Positions 6,811 through 6,919 of a stretch of 6,919 bases of DNA are shown piece by piece. Source of the stretch: Actinomycetota bacterium. GTDB taxonomy: Bacteria > Actinomycetota > Thermoleophilia > Solirubrobacterales > Solirubrobacteraceae. The DNA lies in the NCBI GenBank assembly GCA_009699615.1, contig WLNV01000079.1, positions 1 to 6,919 of the forward strand, given 5' to 3'. The position numbers were made by a program, and so were the translations under genes. Under the pieces are notes generated by a model. The model did not search any database. It was given only the letters and a program-made list of their open reading frames with translations, and was not told the DNA's origin. Numbering within the stretch: the first letter of the stretch is position 1; each line of letters starts with the position of its first letter.

Positions 6811-6816
6811 CTCCTT
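6811..6816 (-). promoter_or_regulatory. Shine-Dalgarno that supports a CTG start for the short adenosylhomocysteinase
   Basis: AAGGAG overlaps the TAA stop of the upstream paralogue and is followed by a 6-base spacer (TTCGTT) and CTG (6802-6804). No ATG or GTG in frame is available. The only nearby ATG (in TCTGATGTT) is out of frame and meets a stop after four codons. The next in-frame candidate, TTG at 6778-6780, would be 30 bases from this site and would cut the conserved KSDVAD segment. Confidence 0.7.
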
Positions 6817-6919
6817 AGTAGCGGTAGCTGTCGGGCTTGTACGGACCCTCGACCGGAACGCCGATGTAGGCGGCCTGATCGTCGCGCAGCTTGGTCAGAT
6901 TGATGTTCAGCGCGTCAAG
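6815..6919 (-). CDS. ahcY: C-terminal end of a long-form S-adenosylhomocysteinase, 5' part outside window
   Basis: The last 34 codons of a minus-strand gene enter from the right edge and end at TAA (6815-6817). They encode LDALNINLTKLRDDQAAYIG followed by VPVEGPYKPDSYRY. This is the characteristic C-terminus of bacterial and eukaryotic adenosylhomocysteinases; human AHCY ends GPFKPDHYRY. In the long-form enzymes the Lys and Tyr of this tail reach into the neighbouring subunit to contact NAD, and both are present here. The gene is therefore the canonical methyl-cycle enzyme, immediately upstream of the short divergent homologue and probably in the same transcript. Only a fragment is visible, so catalytic residues cannot be checked. 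The tail is distinctive enough for a firm family call. Confidence 0.88.
   Translation of the reverse strand, partial: LDALNINLTKLRDDQAAYIGVPVEGPYKPDSYRY

Overview
The window is GC-rich, densely packed bacterial DNA from what looks like an actinobacterial chromosome. The order comF, hpf, secA on one strand is a recognisable actinobacterial arrangement, and the SecA motif ATNMAGRGVDIKLGG resembles actinobacterial SecA proteins. The gene mix (a CtaG-type oxidase assembly protein, a eukaryote-type UDP-sugar pyrophosphorylase and a short adenosylhomocysteinase) would suit a deep-branching actinobacterium such as Thermoleophilia. That placement is an inference of modest confidence. I see no mobile element, CRISPR array, tRNA or rRNA, and no gene-free stretch longer than about 50 bases.

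Layout. Bases 1-3234 hold a minus-strand cluster read comF, then a short hpf, then secA. SecA runs off the left edge, so its C-terminal part is missing. Divergent from comF, with only 29 bases between the chosen starts, is a plus-strand seven-helix CtaG-family gene (3264-4121). It converges on a minus-strand UDPGP-family uridylyltransferase gene (4118-5518). Their two stop codons overlap by three bases at the centre of a perfect 7-bp inverted repeat. Upstream on the minus strand is a complete short-form S-adenosylhomocysteinase homologue (5539-6804). It is preceded by the last 34 codons of a second, long-form adenosylhomocysteinase (6815-6919). The last three genes look like one tightly spaced operon.

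How the genes work together. comF, hpf and secA combine a phosphoribosyltransferase-like protein, ribosome hibernation and protein export; the linkage is conserved in Actinobacteria without an obvious shared pathway. The right-hand operon pairs two adenosylhomocysteinase relatives, which would recycle the by-product of SAM-dependent methylation, with a UDP-glucose-forming enzyme.

The most interesting observation is in the short adenosylhomocysteinase. It keeps its NAD site and most substrate-site residues, but by eye the catalytic Lys and Asp of the family (human K186 and D190) are replaced by Glu and Asn. It sits directly behind a canonical paralogue and appears to start at a rare CTG codon behind a strong Shine-Dalgarno. 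Its stop codon lies in the loop of a hairpin whose stem contains the probable Shine-Dalgarno of the next gene. This could be a diverged enzyme, for example one with another thioether substrate, or a regulatory pseudoenzyme.
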